NCBI RefSeq assembly: GCF_958295425.1
Contig: NC_081142.1
Coordinates: 28,801,649-28,865,648 of the forward strand
Direction: 5' to 3'
Origin: Solea solea
Taxonomy: Eukaryota; Chordata; Actinopteri; Pleuronectiformes; Soleidae
Length of the DNA stretch: 64,000 nucleotides
In this document: positions 14,201 to 24,857 of the stretch, piece after piece
How positions within the stretch are numbered: position 1 is the first letter of the stretch
Layout: every line of letters starts with the position of its first letter
Notes under the pieces: generated by a model
The model's input: only the letters and a program-made list of their open reading frames with translations
What the model was told of the DNA's origin: nothing
The model's database searches: none
Position numbers and translations under genes: made by a program

Positions 14201-17200
14201 CACGTATATGTTAGTTATGGAGGTCTACTTACATATATTAACTTGTTTTCATGGTCACGTATATGTTAGTTATGGAGGTCTACTTACATATATTAACTTG
14301 TTTTCATGGTCACGTATATGTTAGTTATGGAGGTCTACTTACATATATTAACTTGTTTTCATGGTCACGTATATGTTAGTTATGGAGGTCTACTTACATA
14401 TATTAACTTGTTTTCATGGTCACACATATGTTAGTTATGGAGGTCTACTTACATATATTAACTTGTTTTCATGGTCACACATATGATAGTTATGGAGGTC
14501 TACTTACATATATTAACTTGTTTTCATGGTCACGTATATGTTAGTTATGGAGGTCTACTTACATATATTAACTTGTTTTCATGGTCACATATATATGTTA
14601 GTTATGGAGGTCTACTTACATATATTAACTTGTTTTCATGGTCACATATATGTTAGTTATGAGGTCTACTTACATATATTAACTTGTTTTCATGGTCACA
14701 TATATATGTTAGCTATGGAGGTCTACTTACATATATTAACTTGTTTTCACGGTCAGGTATATGTTAGCTATGGAGGTCTACTTACATATATTAACTTGTT
14801 TTCATGGTCACGTATATGTTAGTTATGGAGGTCTACTTACATATATTAACTTGTTTTCATGGTCACGTATATGTTAGTTATGGAGGTCTACTTACATATA
14901 TTAACTTGTTTTCATGGTCACGTATATGTTAGTTATGGAGGTCTACTTACATATATTAACTTGTTTTCATGGTCACGTATATGTTAGTTATGGAGGTCTA
15001 CTTACATATATTAACTTGTTTTCATGGTCACGTATATGTTAGTTATGGAGGTCTACTTACATATATTAACTTGTTTTCATGGTCACGTATATGTTAGTTA
15101 TGGAGGTCTACTTACATATATTAACTTGTTTTCATGGTCACGTATATGTTAGTTATGGAGGTCTACTTACATATATTAACTTGTTTTCATGGTCACGTAT
15201 ATGTTAGTTATGGAGGTCTACTTACATATATTAACTTGTTTTCATGGTCACGTATATGTTAGTTATGGAGGTCTACTTACATATATTAACTTGTTTTCAT
15301 GGTCACGTATATGTTAGTTATGGAGGTCTACTTACATATATTAACTTGTTTTCATGGTCACGTATATGTTAGTTATGGAGGTCTACTTACATATATTAAC
15401 TTGTTTTCATGGTCACACATATGTTAGTTATGGAGGTCTACTTACATATATTAACTTGTTTTCATGGTCACACATATGATAGTTATGGAGGTCTACTTAC
15501 ATATATTAACTTGTTTTCATGGTCACGTATATGTTAGTTATGGAGGTCTACTTACATATATTAACTTGTTTTCATGGTCACATATATATGTTAGTTATGG
15601 AGGTCTACTTACATATATTAACTTGTTTTCATGGTTACATATATATGTTAGTTATGGAGGTCTACTTACATATATTAACTTGTTTTCATGGTCACACATA
15701 TGTTAGTTATGGAGGTCTACTTACATATATTAACTTGTTTTCATGGTCACATATATGTGAGTTATGGAGGTCTACTTATATATATTAACTTGTTTTCATG
15801 GTCACGTATATGTAAGTTATGGAGGTCTACTTACATATATTAACTTGTTTTCACGGTCACACATATGTTAGTTATGGAGGTCTACTTACATATATTAACT
15901 TGTTTTCACGGTCACACATATGTTAGTTATGGAGGTCTACTTACATATATTAACTTGTTTTCACGGTCACGTATATGTGAGTTATGGAGGTCTACTTACA
16001 TATATTAACTTGTTTTCACGGTCACGTATATGTGAGTTATGGAGGTCTACTTACATATATTAACTTGTTTTCACGGTCACGTATATGTGAGTTATGGAGG
16101 TCTACTTACATATATTAACTTGTTTTCATGGTCACGTATATGTGAGTTATGGAGGTCTACTTACATATATTAACTTGTTTTCATGGTCACGTATATGTTA
16201 GTTATGAGGTCTACTTACATATATTAACTTGTTTTCATGGTCACGTATATGTAAGTTATGGAGGTCTACTTACATATATTAACTTGTTTTCATGGTCACG
16301 TATATGTGAGTTATGGAGGTCTACTTACATATATTAACTTGTTTTCATGGTCACACATATATGTTAGTTATGGAGGTCTACTTACATATATTAACTTGTT
16401 TTCATGGTCACGTATATGTTAGTTATGGAGGTCTACTTACATATATTAACTTGTTTTCATGGTCACGTATATGTTAGTTATGGAGGTCTACTTACATATA
16501 TTAACTTGTTTTCATGGTCACACATATATGTTAGTTATGGAGGTCTACTTACATATATTAACTTGTTTTCATTGTCACGTATATGTTAGTTATGGAGGTC
16601 TACTTACATATATTAACTTGTTTTCATGGTCACGTATATGTTAGTTATGGAGGTCTACTTACATATATTAACTTGTTTTCATGGTCACGTATATGTTAGT
16701 TATGGAGGTCTACTTACATATATTAACTTGTTTTCATGGTCACGTATATGTTAGTTATGGAGGTCTACTTACATATATTAACTTGTTTTCATGGTCACAC
16801 ATATGTTAGTTATGGAGGTCTACTTACATATATTAACTTGTTTTCATGGTCACATATATATGTTAGTTATGGAGGTCTACTTACATATATTAACTTGTCT
16901 TCATGGTCACATATATGTTAGTTATGGAGGTCTACTTACATATATTAACTTGTTTTCATGGTCACATATATGTTAGTTATGGAGGTCTACTTACATATAT
17001 TAACTTGTTTTCATGGTCACATATATATGTTAGTTATGGAGGTCTACTTACATATATTAACTTGTTTTCATGGTCACGTATATGTTAGTTATGGAGGTCT
17101 ACTTACATATATTAACTTGTTTTCATGGTCACGTATATGTTAGTTATGGAGGTCTACTTACATATATTAACTTGTTTTCATGGTCACACATATATGTTAG

Positions 17201-20200
17201 TTATGAGGTCTACTTACATATATTAACTTGTTTTCACGGTCACATATATGTTAGTTATGGAGGTCTACTTACATATATTAACTTGTTTTCATGGTCACAC
17301 ATATGTTAGTTATGGAGGTCTACTTACATATATTAACTTGTTTTCATGGTCACGTATATGTTAGTTATGGAGGTCTACTTACATATATTAACTTGTTTTC
17401 ATGGTCACGTATATGTTAGTTATGGAGGTCTACTTACATATATTAACTTGTTTTCATGGTCACATATATGTTAGTTATGGAGGTCTACTTACATATATTA
17501 ACTTGTTTTCATGGTCACATATATGTTAGTTATGGAGGTCTACTTACATATATTAACTTGTTTTCATGGTCACATATATATGTTAGTTATGGAGGTCTAC
17601 TTACATATATTAACTTGTTTTCATGGTCACACATATGTTAGTTATGGAGGTCTACTTACATATATTAACTTGTTTTCATGGTCACATATATGTTAGTTAT
17701 GGAGGTCTACTTACATATATTAACTTGTTTTCATGGTCACACATATGTTAGTTATGGAGGTCTACTTACACATATTAACTTGTTTTCATGGTCACACATA
17801 TGTTAGTTATGGAGGTCTACTTACATATATTAACTTGTTTTCATGGTCACGTATATGTTAGTTATGGAGGTCTACTTACATATATTAACTTGTTTTCATG
17901 GTCACATATATATGTTAGTTATGGAGGTCTACTTACATATATTAACTTGTTTTCATGGTCACATATATATGTTAGCTATGGAGGTCTACTTACATATATT
18001 AACTTGTTTTCACGGTCAGGTATATGTTAGCTATGGAGGTCTACTTACATATATTAACTTGTTTTCATGGTCACGTATATGTTAGTTATGGAGGTCTACT
18101 TACATATATTAACTTGTTTTCATGGTCACGTATATGTTAGTTATGGAGGTCTACTTACATATATTAACTTGTTTTCATGGTCACGTATATGTTAGTTATG
18201 GAGGTCTACTTACATATATTAACTTGTTTTCATGGTCACGTATATGTTAGTTATGGAGGTCTACTTACATATATTAACTTGTTTTCATGGTCACGTATAT
18301 GTTAGTTATGGAGGTCTACTTACATATATTAACTTGTTTTCATGGTCACGTATATGTTAGTTATGGAGGTCTACTTACATATATTAACTTGTTTTCATGG
18401 TCACGTATATGTTAGTTATGGAGGTCTACTTACATATATTAACTTGTTTTCATGGTCACGTATATGTTAGTTATGGAGGTCTACTTACATATATTAACTT
18501 GTTTTCATGGTCACGTATATGTGAGTTATGGAGGTCTACTTACATATATTAACTTGTTTTCATGGTCACGTATATGTTAGTTATGGAGGTCTACTTACAT
18601 ATATTAACTTGTTTTCATGGTCACGTATATGTTAGTTATGGAGGTCTACTTACATATATTAACTTGTTTTCATGGTCACACATATGTTAGTTATGGAGGT
18701 CTACTTACATATATTAACTTGTTTTCATGGTCACACATATGATAGTTATGGAGGTCTACTTACATATATTAACTTGTTTTCATGGTCACGTATATGTTAG
18801 TTATGGAGGTCTACTTACATATATTAACTTGTTTTCATGGTCACATATATATGTTAGTTATGGAGGTCTACTTACATATATTAACTTGTTTTCATGGTCA
18901 CATATATGTTAGTTATGAGGTCTACTTACATATATTAACTTGTTTTCATGGTCACATATATATGTTAGCTATGGAGGTCTACTTACATATATTAACTTGT
19001 TTTCACGGTCAGGTATATGTTAGCTATGGAGGTCTACTTACATATATTAACTTGTTTTCATGGTCACGTATATGTTAGTTATGGAGGTCTACTTACATAT
19101 ATTAACTTGTTTTCATGGTCACGTATATGTTAGTTATGGAGGTCTACTTACATATATTAACTTGTTTTCATGGTCACGTATATGTTAGTTATGGAGGTCT
19201 ACTTACATATATTAACTTGTTTTCATGGTCACGTATATGTTAGTTATGGAGGTCTACTTACATATATTAACTTGTTTTCATGGTCACGTATATGTTAGTT
19301 ATGGAGGTCTACTTACATATATTAACTTGTTTTCATGGTCACGTATATGTTAGTTATGGAGGTCTACTTACATATATTAACTTGTTTTCATGGTCACGTA
19401 TATGTTAGTTATGGAGGTCTACTTACATATATTAACTTGTTTTCATGGTCACGTATATGTTAGTTATGGAGGTCTACTTACATATATTAACTTGTTTTCA
19501 TGGTCACGTATATGTTAGTTATGGAGGTCTACTTACATATATTAACTTGTTTTCATGGTCACGTATATGTTAGTTATGGAGGTCTACTTACATATATTAA
19601 CTTGTTTTCATGGTCACGTATATGTTAGTTATGGAGGTCTACTTACATATATTAACTTGTTTTCATGGTCACACATATGTTAGTTATGGAGGTCTACTTA
19701 CATATATTAACTTGTTTTCATGGTCACACATATGATAGTTATGGAGGTCTACTTACATATATTAACTTGTTTTCATGGTCACGTATATGTTAGTTATGGA
19801 GGTCTACTTACATATATTAACTTGTTTTCATGGTCACATATATATGTTAGTTATGGAGGTCTACTTACATATATTAACTTGTTTTCATGGTTACATATAT
19901 ATGTTAGTTATGGAGGTCTACTTACATATATTAACTTGTTTTCATGGTCACACATATGTTAGTTATGGAGGTCTACTTACATATATTAACTTGTTTTCAT
20001 GGTCACATATATGTGAGTTATGGAGGTCTACTTATATATATTAACTTGTTTTCATGGTCACGTATATGTAAGTTATGGAGGTCTACTTACATATATTAAC
20101 TTGTTTTCACGGTCACACATATGTTAGTTATGGAGGTCTACTTACATATATTAACTTGTTTTCACGGTCACACATATGTTAGTTATGGAGGTCTACTTAC

Positions 20201-23200
20201 ATATATTAACTTGTTTTCACGGTCACGTATATGTGAGTTATGGAGGTCTACTTACATATATTAACTTGTTTTCACGGTCACGTATATGTGAGTTATGGAG
20301 GTCTACTTACATATATTAACTTGTTTTCACGGTCACGTATATGTGAGTTATGGAGGTCTACTTACATATATTAACTTGTTTTCATGGTCACGTATATGTG
20401 AGTTATGGAGGTCTACTTACATATATTAACTTGTTTTCATGGTCACGTATATGTTAGTTATGAGGTCTACTTACATATATTAACTTGTTTTCATGGTCAC
20501 GTATATGTAAGTTATGGAGGTCTACTTACATATATTAACTTGTTTTCATGGTCACGTATATGTGAGTTATGGAGGTCTACTTACATATATTAACTTGTTT
20601 TCATGGTCACACATATATGTTAGTTATGGAGGTCTACTTACATATATTAACTTGTTTTCATGGTCACGTATATGTTAGTTATGGAGGTCTACTTACATAT
20701 ATTAACTTGTTTTCATGGTCACGTATATGTTAGTTATGGAGGTCTACTTACATATATTAACTTGTTTTCATGGTCACACATATATGTTAGTTATGGAGGT
20801 CTACTTACATATATTAACTTGTTTTCATTGTCACGTATATGTTAGTTATGGAGGTCTACTTACATATATTAACTTGTTTTCATGGTCACGTATATGTTAG
20901 TTATGGAGGTCTACTTACATATATTAACTTGTTTTCATGGTCACGTATATGTTAGTTATGGAGGTCTACTTACATATATTAACTTGTTTTCATGGTCACG
21001 TATATGTTAGTTATGGAGGTCTACTTACATATATTAACTTGTTTTCATGGTCACACATATGTTAGTTATGGAGGTCTACTTACATATATTAACTTGTTTT
21101 CATGGTCACATATATATGTTAGTTATGGAGGTCTACTTACATATATTAACTTGTCTTCATGGTCACATATATGTTAGTTATGGAGGTCTACTTACATATA
21201 TTAACTTGTTTTCATGGTCACATATATGTTAGTTATGGAGGTCTACTTACATATATTAACTTGTTTTCATGGTCACATATATATGTTAGTTATGGAGGTC
21301 TACTTACATATATTAACTTGTTTTCATGGTCACGTATATGTTAGTTATGGAGGTCTACTTACATATATTAACTTGTTTTCATGGTCACGTATATGTTAGT
21401 TATGGAGGTCTACTTACATATATTAACTTGTTTTCATGGTCACACATATATGTTAGTTATGAGGTCTACTTACATATATTAACTTGTTTTCACGGTCACG
21501 TATATGTTAGTTATGGAGGTCTACTTACATATATTAACTTGTTTTCACGGTCACGTATATGTTAGTTATGGAGGTCTACTTACATATATTAACTTGTTTT
21601 CACGGTCACGTATATGTTAGTTATGGAGGTCTACTTACATATATTAACTTGTTTTCACGGTCACGTATATGTTAGTTATGGAGGTCTACTTACATATATT
21701 AACTTGTTTTCACGGTCACGTATATGTTAGTTATGGAGGTCTACTTACATATATTAACTTGTTTTCACGGTCACGTATATGTTAGTTATGGAGGTCTACT
21801 TACATATATTAACTTGTTTTCACGGTCACGTATATGTTAGTTATGGAGGTCTACTTACATATATTAACTTGTTTTCACGGTCACGTATATGTTAGTTATG
21901 GAGGTCTACTTACATATATTAACTTGTTTTCATGGTCACGTATATGTTAGTTATGGAGGTCTACTTACATATATTAACTTGTTTTCATGGTCACATATAT
22001 GTTAGTTATGGAGGTCTACTTACATATATTAACTTGTTTTCATGGTCACATATATGTGAGTTATGGAGGTCTACTTACATATATTAACTTGTTTTCCTGG
22101 TCACATATATGTGAGTTATGGAGGTCTACTTACATATATTAACTTGTTTTCATGGTCACGTATATGTTAGTTATGGAGGTCTACTTACATATATTAACTT
22201 GTTTTCATGGTCACGTATATGTGAGTTATGGAGGTCTACTTACATATATTAACTTGTTTTCATGGTCACGTATATGTTAGTTATGGAGGTCTACTTACAT
22301 ATATTAACTTGTTTTCATGGTCACGTATATGTTAGTTATGGAGGTCTACTTACATATATTAACTTGTTTTCATGGTCACATATATGTTAGTTATGGAGGT
22401 CTACTTACATATATTAACTTGTTTTCATGGTCACATATATGTGAGTTATGGAGGTCTACTTACATATATTAACTTGTTTTCATGGTCACATATATGTGAG
22501 TTATGGAGGTCTACTTACATATATTAACTTGTTTTCATGGTCACATATATGTTAGTTATGGAGGTCTACTTCCATATATTAACTTGTTTTCATGGTCACA
22601 TATATGTGAGTTATGGAGGTCTACTTACATATATTAACTTGTCTTCATGGTCACGTATATGTTAGTTATGGAGGTCTACTTACATATATTAACTTGTTTT
22701 CACGGTCACGTATATGTTAGTTATGGAGGTCTACTTACATATATTAACTTGTTTTCCTGGTCACATATATGTTAGTTATGGAGGTCTACTTACATATATT
22801 AACTTGTTTTCATGGTTATAAACTTACTAGTCGCTGCAAACGAGCCGATCAAAATATCTCCTCACTGACGCTCTCGTCAGCCGCGCTGTTTCAGACCAAA
22901 ACCACACCCCCAGAACGTGGACTGTGTTGTGATTGGCCAGCCAACGCGAGCTTTCCCACTGTCCTGTGATTGGCCAGGTACCTGGAAGTGACGTAATAGA
23001 TAGGCCAGCTCTTAGATACACAGCTCCCCCTCTGGCACCGTGGATGCTCTGCATCTCAGCAGCTACAACGAGAGTAGTTCTTCTTCTTCTGCAGTTGAAT
23101 GTACGCAACTGGATGTGCCCGGACTAGTGCCCGCACCGGGAGGCGCTACGGTGGTGAGAGGAGTGGTGAGGATTTCTGATGACGACATCAAATTAAGGAA

Positions 23201-24412
23201 GTGCCGATCCGCTTCGCAGAGCCCAGGAAAACAATACAACACTATTTTCTCAGCAGTGGCTGAACTGTTGTTCTGAAACTTTAGGGTTTCATAAACGAGG
23301 TAATGACGCAGATACACACACACAAACGCAGCGTTAATTGGAGCTTCTGGTCTATGTCGCCTTTAAATTTGTGACAAACGGGCGTGAATTGACGGAGAAA
23401 TCACAGTTTTAAAATCACCCTCGGGTTGATTTTTCCAAAACTCCAAAGCAGACATTTTAACATGGAAGTGAATGGAGGCTGTGACCAGAACTCTCTGCGC
23501 TTTGAGGGGATTTTAAGAAAAACGACAAGTCATATGAAAATGAAAACACACACAGGGTTAGACGACAACCATGGCAACGTTTTGGTGTAAAAATTGTCTG
23601 TGTAGGTTGGAAATTGTGGGCAGGAGAAGAGTTTGTTTAGAAATTTTTTGTGATTATTTTGCTGGCTCTTACTAGAGTGTGTCACTCTAGCGTCCCGCCT
23701 ACACACGCAATACACACCCATTATAAAATCTGAAAACGTCGAAAAAAAGTACAAAACGTAAACTGCGATTGTTTAAAAACCGTAATATGTATCAAAACTT
23801 TGACTTAGGTCAGAAAAGTCCCAAGTCTTGTGGCTCGTTTAAAGTAACAATCATGTTTCTGCGTTAAAGTATGATGACACTGTGATGCTCAAAGTGGGCT
23901 TGGTTTGTCTCTGTTTCCCATTCATGTGTATGTGGACATTTTTTGCAGTTTTTCGCGATTTTTGTGTGAGGGTTTTCTCAAAACTGCGGGAGGAGTAGCG
24001 CTGCGAAAAACGTGCGGAGAAGGAATAATATCAAGAAGAATAAACGCCAGGAGGATTACAAGAGATGCTTGCGCTGCAATGCATTCTAGTGAGAACTCTA
24101 GGGAGTTCTGACTAGTATGCCTTGCAGCTGCAGGCACTAATAATAATTATAATAATTATAATAATTATAATAAATGAGCTGTTCTATCTTAGATCACTTG
24201 ACTTAGATTATACTTCAAGTGCTTACTCCAGCTTTAACTACAAACAACACTTCAAGTCCTTTGTTTTTTTCCTTTAAAGGTTTAACCGTCTTTCTGTGGA
24301 CGCTGTGGACGAGAGCTCGTTCGCCCATCTGTCTAACTTACAGGTGCTGGACATCGGCTCGGGAAACAAGAGAGATGATCTGGAGGGGGACGAGGACGAG
24401 GAGGAAACTTAA
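910..24412 (+). CDS. podn: Podocan, secreted class V small leucine-rich repeat protein (10 coding exons)
   Basis: Join of 910-1176, 1289-1382, 2717-2781, 3699-3808, 3899-4055, 4419-4534, 4684-4897, 4978-5421, 5860-6008 and 24280-24412: 1,749 nt, 582 aa plus stop, with GT-AG introns and all phases consistent. Seen: a hydrophobic signal peptide (about residues 9-24), an acidic stretch (29-41), an N-terminal cysteine cluster C53-x3-C57-x-C59-x7-C67, then about 20 leucine-rich repeats of the LxxLxLxxNxL type in alternating lengths, and an acidic C-terminal tail ([11 protein letters not shown]). Class V SLRPs (podocan, podocan-like) have this layout, and human podocan is about 610 aa. The family is extracellular, binds collagen and restrains smooth-muscle growth (established knowledge). 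The convergent slc1a7 neighbour favours podn over podnl1. The start ATG at 910 lies 12 nt after a possible splice acceptor, so a 5' UTR exon may lie upstream. Intron 9 is 18,271 bp, against 72-2,244 bp for the others. Confidence 0.92.
1289..1382 (+). CDS. podn: podn exon 2: first leucine-rich repeats
   Basis: Residues 90-121. Acceptor AAACAG|AACAACAAA. The exon ends one base into a Gly codon, which is completed by exon 3. Confidence 0.88.
1413..1530. mobile_element. MITE family A, partial copy in podn intron 2
   Basis: The right half of a foldback MITE (see 40390-40668 for a full copy): GTGATGGAGGCAGCAGTGGA followed by the terminal arm CTTTGGTGTGGGACAGTGAG. Confidence 0.7.
1939..2138. mobile_element. 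MITE family A, partial copy in podn intron 2
   Basis: Left arm (CTCTCCCACACCAAACC) through the middle (GTTGATCCACTGCTGCCTCC) to CAGCAGCTCC; the right arm is missing. A (GT)n tract follows at 2216-2250. Confidence 0.75.
2216..2250. repeat. (GT)n microsatellite
   Basis: About 17 uninterrupted GT units in podn intron 2. Confidence 0.95.
2717..2781 (+). CDS. podn: podn exon 3: leucine-rich repeat
   Basis: Residues 121-142, containing YLYLANNK. Acceptor TTCTCAG and donor AAG|GTGAGT are both strong. Confidence 0.9.
3015..3125. mobile_element. MITE family B fragment in podn intron 3
   Basis: Shares GTGCTTTTCCACC, CAGTGATGGAACCTGGTACC and a short GGTACC-type end with segments at 37530-37810, 48380-48560 and 52790-53230. 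It is a dispersed non-autonomous repeat. Confidence 0.55.
3330..3405 (+). mobile_element. SINE/LINE 3'-tail fragment ending in GATG repeats
   Basis: GGCGATCTGTCCATGGTGTG then CCCGGCC and (GATG)n is the end of the same repeat seen more completely at 43163-43403. Confidence 0.55.
3699..3808 (+). CDS. podn: podn exon 4: leucine-rich repeats
   Basis: Residues 143-179, containing [12 protein letters not shown]. Acceptor TTTGCAG; donor GAG|GTACGA with the Arg codon split across the junction. Confidence 0.88.
3899..4055 (+). CDS. podn: podn exon 5: leucine-rich repeats
   Basis: Residues 179-231, containing [14 protein letters not shown]. The intron before it is only 90 bp. Donor AAG|GTAACG. Confidence 0.9.
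4419..4534 (+). CDS. podn: podn exon 6: leucine-rich repeats
   Basis: Residues 232-270 ([15 protein letters not shown]). The acceptor follows a TTG-repeat pyrimidine-rich tract; donor CAG|GTTGAT. Confidence 0.88.
4684..4897 (+). CDS. podn: podn exon 7: leucine-rich repeats
   Basis: Residues 270-341 ([19 protein letters not shown]). Donor ATG|GTACTT. Intron 7 is only 80 bp, and reading through it stays open in another frame, a possible source of false gene models. Confidence 0.9.
4978..5421 (+). CDS. podn: podn exon 8: largest leucine-rich repeat exon
   Basis: Residues 342-489: six or so repeats with the alternating LPxGLP spacing typical of podocans. Acceptor TCACAAG, donor ACA|GTGAGT. Confidence 0.92.
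5860..6008 (+). CDS. podn: podn exon 9: leucine-rich repeats
   Basis: Residues 490-539 ([16 protein letters not shown]). Donor GCG|GTAAGG at 6008/6009. A 10-bp tandem array starts about 20 bp after this donor. Confidence 0.9.
6031..6485. repeat. 10-bp minisatellite (ACCTGAACAT) in podn intron 9
   Basis: About 45 copies of ACCTGA(A/C/T)CAT with almost no length change, so the register is kept exactly at 10 bp. It begins about 20 bp after the exon 9 donor. Minus-strand open frames here are only translations of the repeat. Confidence 0.95.
7088..7250. mobile_element. Fish SINE-like fragment
   Basis: CATTTAGCAGACGCTTTTAT, then CCAAAGCAACTTACAATG and TTAACCACTGAGCCACTCCA, the widespread tRNA-related fish SINE sequence. 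It is diverged and not a working tRNA gene. Confidence 0.65.
7262..7735 (-). mobile_element. LINE (L2-like) ORF2 C-terminal fragment
   Basis: The minus strand encodes [19 protein letters not shown], the conserved C-terminal stretch of fish L2-type ORF2. It starts at its 3' end with an AATAAT run, so it is a 5'-truncated insertion in podn intron 9. Confidence 0.75.
7736..7905. mobile_element. MITE family A, right-half copy
   Basis: Runs from AAGTGACCACACGAGGCAGC to the right tip TTTCCTGTTGGAAAAGTCTG. The preceding LINE fragment abuts it. Confidence 0.75.
7906..8980. other. Intron stretch with only diffuse repeat traces
   Basis: No gene seen. 8690-8900 holds a (TG)n tract and a segment (CAGGACCAGTAGTCCTCATG) that recurs in inverse orientation near 33345-33425, so it is a dispersed repeat. 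Confidence 0.5.
8983..9487. repeat. 43-bp minisatellite in podn intron 9
   Basis: About 12 copies of a 43-bp unit containing CAGACTGTCTGCCAAATAAT and GAGCTGTTATC. Copies differ at a few sites (CTCC/CGCC, CCAAC/CCAGC/CACAC). Confidence 0.95.
10446..11275 (+). mobile_element. Non-autonomous hAT element inserted in foldback copy 1
   Basis: Ends CAGGGGTCGCG and (inverse) CAGAGGTTGCGC have the CAGNGGT hAT form. It is flanked by an exact 8-bp duplication GTTTAAAC at 10438-10445 and 11276-11283. It is 830 bp long, so too short for a full transposase. Confidence 0.88.
10627..10890 (+). pseudogene. Truncated hAT transposase N-terminus
   Basis: An 87-aa open frame starting [14 protein letters not shown] inside the hAT element. 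Starts of this kind (a short basic leader with FFKK) are common in vertebrate hAT/ZMYM-type transposases. QLSVRSFF also fits a PCNA-binding PIP box (Q-x-x-h-x-x-F-F). The frame stops at TGA 10890, well before any catalytic domain, so it is an internal-deletion remnant rather than a working gene. Confidence 0.55.
12402..12955 (+). mobile_element. L2-like LINE 3' end
   Basis: Encodes [14 protein letters not shown] then [18 protein letters not shown] and [19 protein letters not shown], the conserved ORF2 C-terminus of fish L2-type LINEs. A TATA-type microsatellite (12493-12530) interrupts the frame between two CCGAAT copies. Confidence 0.8.
12493..12530. repeat. (TA)n microsatellite inside LINE
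   Basis: AT/AC dinucleotide run flanked by CCGAATA and CCGAATC, suggesting expansion inside the LINE sequence. Confidence 0.9.
12956..13570. mobile_element. Left part of an unclassified repeat split by the TTAA element
   Basis: Contains TTCCCATTCATGTGTATGTG and GGGTTTTCTCAAAACTG, which recur at 23915-24000 on the other side of the 9.8-kb element, so similar DNA flanks it on both sides. A (CA)n run lies at 13387-13421. No gene seen. Confidence 0.5.
13571..23362. mobile_element. TTAA-flanked inverted-repeat element (9.8 kb) containing the 55-bp minisatellite
   Basis: Left tip AGGCGACATCGAATGC and inverse right tip AGGCGACATAGACCAG are each bordered by TTAA (13567-13570, 23363-23366), as for piggyBac- or Kolobok-type elements. 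The only non-repeat interior is about 22817-23362, with no transposase recognised. The rest is tandem repeat. Confidence 0.7.
13594..22816. repeat. 55-bp minisatellite array, about 167 copies, with higher-order structure
   Basis: The unit contains TTAGTTATGGAGGTCTACTT and ACATATATTAACTTGTTTTC, then ATGGTCAC plus GTATATG or variants. Variant units (TTATGAGG deletions, GTCAGG, CACATATATATG, GATAG) recur at fixed distances: 993 bp (18 units) at 13.7, 14.7 and 15.7 kb, and 4,256 bp (about 77 units) between 13.7-17.2 and 17.9-21.5 kb. From about 21.5 kb a local block of CACGGTCACG units is homogenised. It is not coding: the 55-bp unit rotates through all three frames. Confidence 0.97.
23367..24279. 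mobile_element. Right part of the split repeat plus end of podn intron 9
   Basis: 23915-24010 repeats the segment found at 13165-13330. No gene seen. (ATT)n-like AT repeats lie at 24138-24172, just before the last podn exon. Confidence 0.45.
24280..24412 (+). CDS. podn: podn exon 10: final repeat and acidic tail
   Basis: Residues 539-582 and TAA. Acceptor TTTAAAG|GTTTAAC restores the frame exactly (Arg codon CG|G). The sequence ends [13 protein letters not shown], an acidic tail like that of podocan. Confidence 0.88.
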
Positions 24413-24857
24413 ACTGACATTGGACTGACATGGACTTTGAGATGGGACTGAACCTGTGAATGTGTGAATTTATTTCACACGTCCATTATCGTTTGTTGAA
24501 AGAGTCGCATATTTCTGGTGCAGGATACCAGATGAAGTTACGTTAGTTTCCATTGTATGGGCTGGTTAGTAATGCATAAACTGTACCTGAGCTTTGATAT
24601 TTTTTTACATCTACATGGTTTTATAAAGAAATGCACACAAAAAGTCACAAACATCCCTGTGAAGTTCACGCTGTAAAAGTCTAAATCATTATGAGAAAGC
24701 ATGAAAAAGGAGAGGTTCACACTGTCATTACGTCTGCTTTATTTTCTTTTTAATTCTTTTGTTAATGGGTGCCTCGTTAAACAGACTTTAAAAAGTGTTT
24801 TTATGGCAAATATTGTGAAGCCATTTGTGTTGAAAACACCAGGACGACCGGTGGGTA
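24413..24857 (+). other. podn 3' UTR / downstream region
   Basis: Noncoding. No clear AATAAA lies in the first 440 bp; the first candidates fall inside or after the MITE, so the poly(A) site is unresolved. Confidence 0.4.

Noticed and set aside
13533..22969. Many overlapping + strand open frames of 60-98 aa with [11 protein letters not shown] repeats
   Set aside because: They are translations of the 55-bp minisatellite. The unit length is not a multiple of three, so each peptide soon changes frame and stops.
22827..23276. Frames on both strands beside the minisatellite as host genes
   Set aside because: They lie in the right end of the TTAA element, have no known domain, and similar frames are common in fish non-autonomous elements.
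910..24412. Assignment to podocan-like 1 (podnl1)
   Set aside because: The acidic tail, length and slc1a7 neighbour fit podn better, though sequence alone was not aligned against both.
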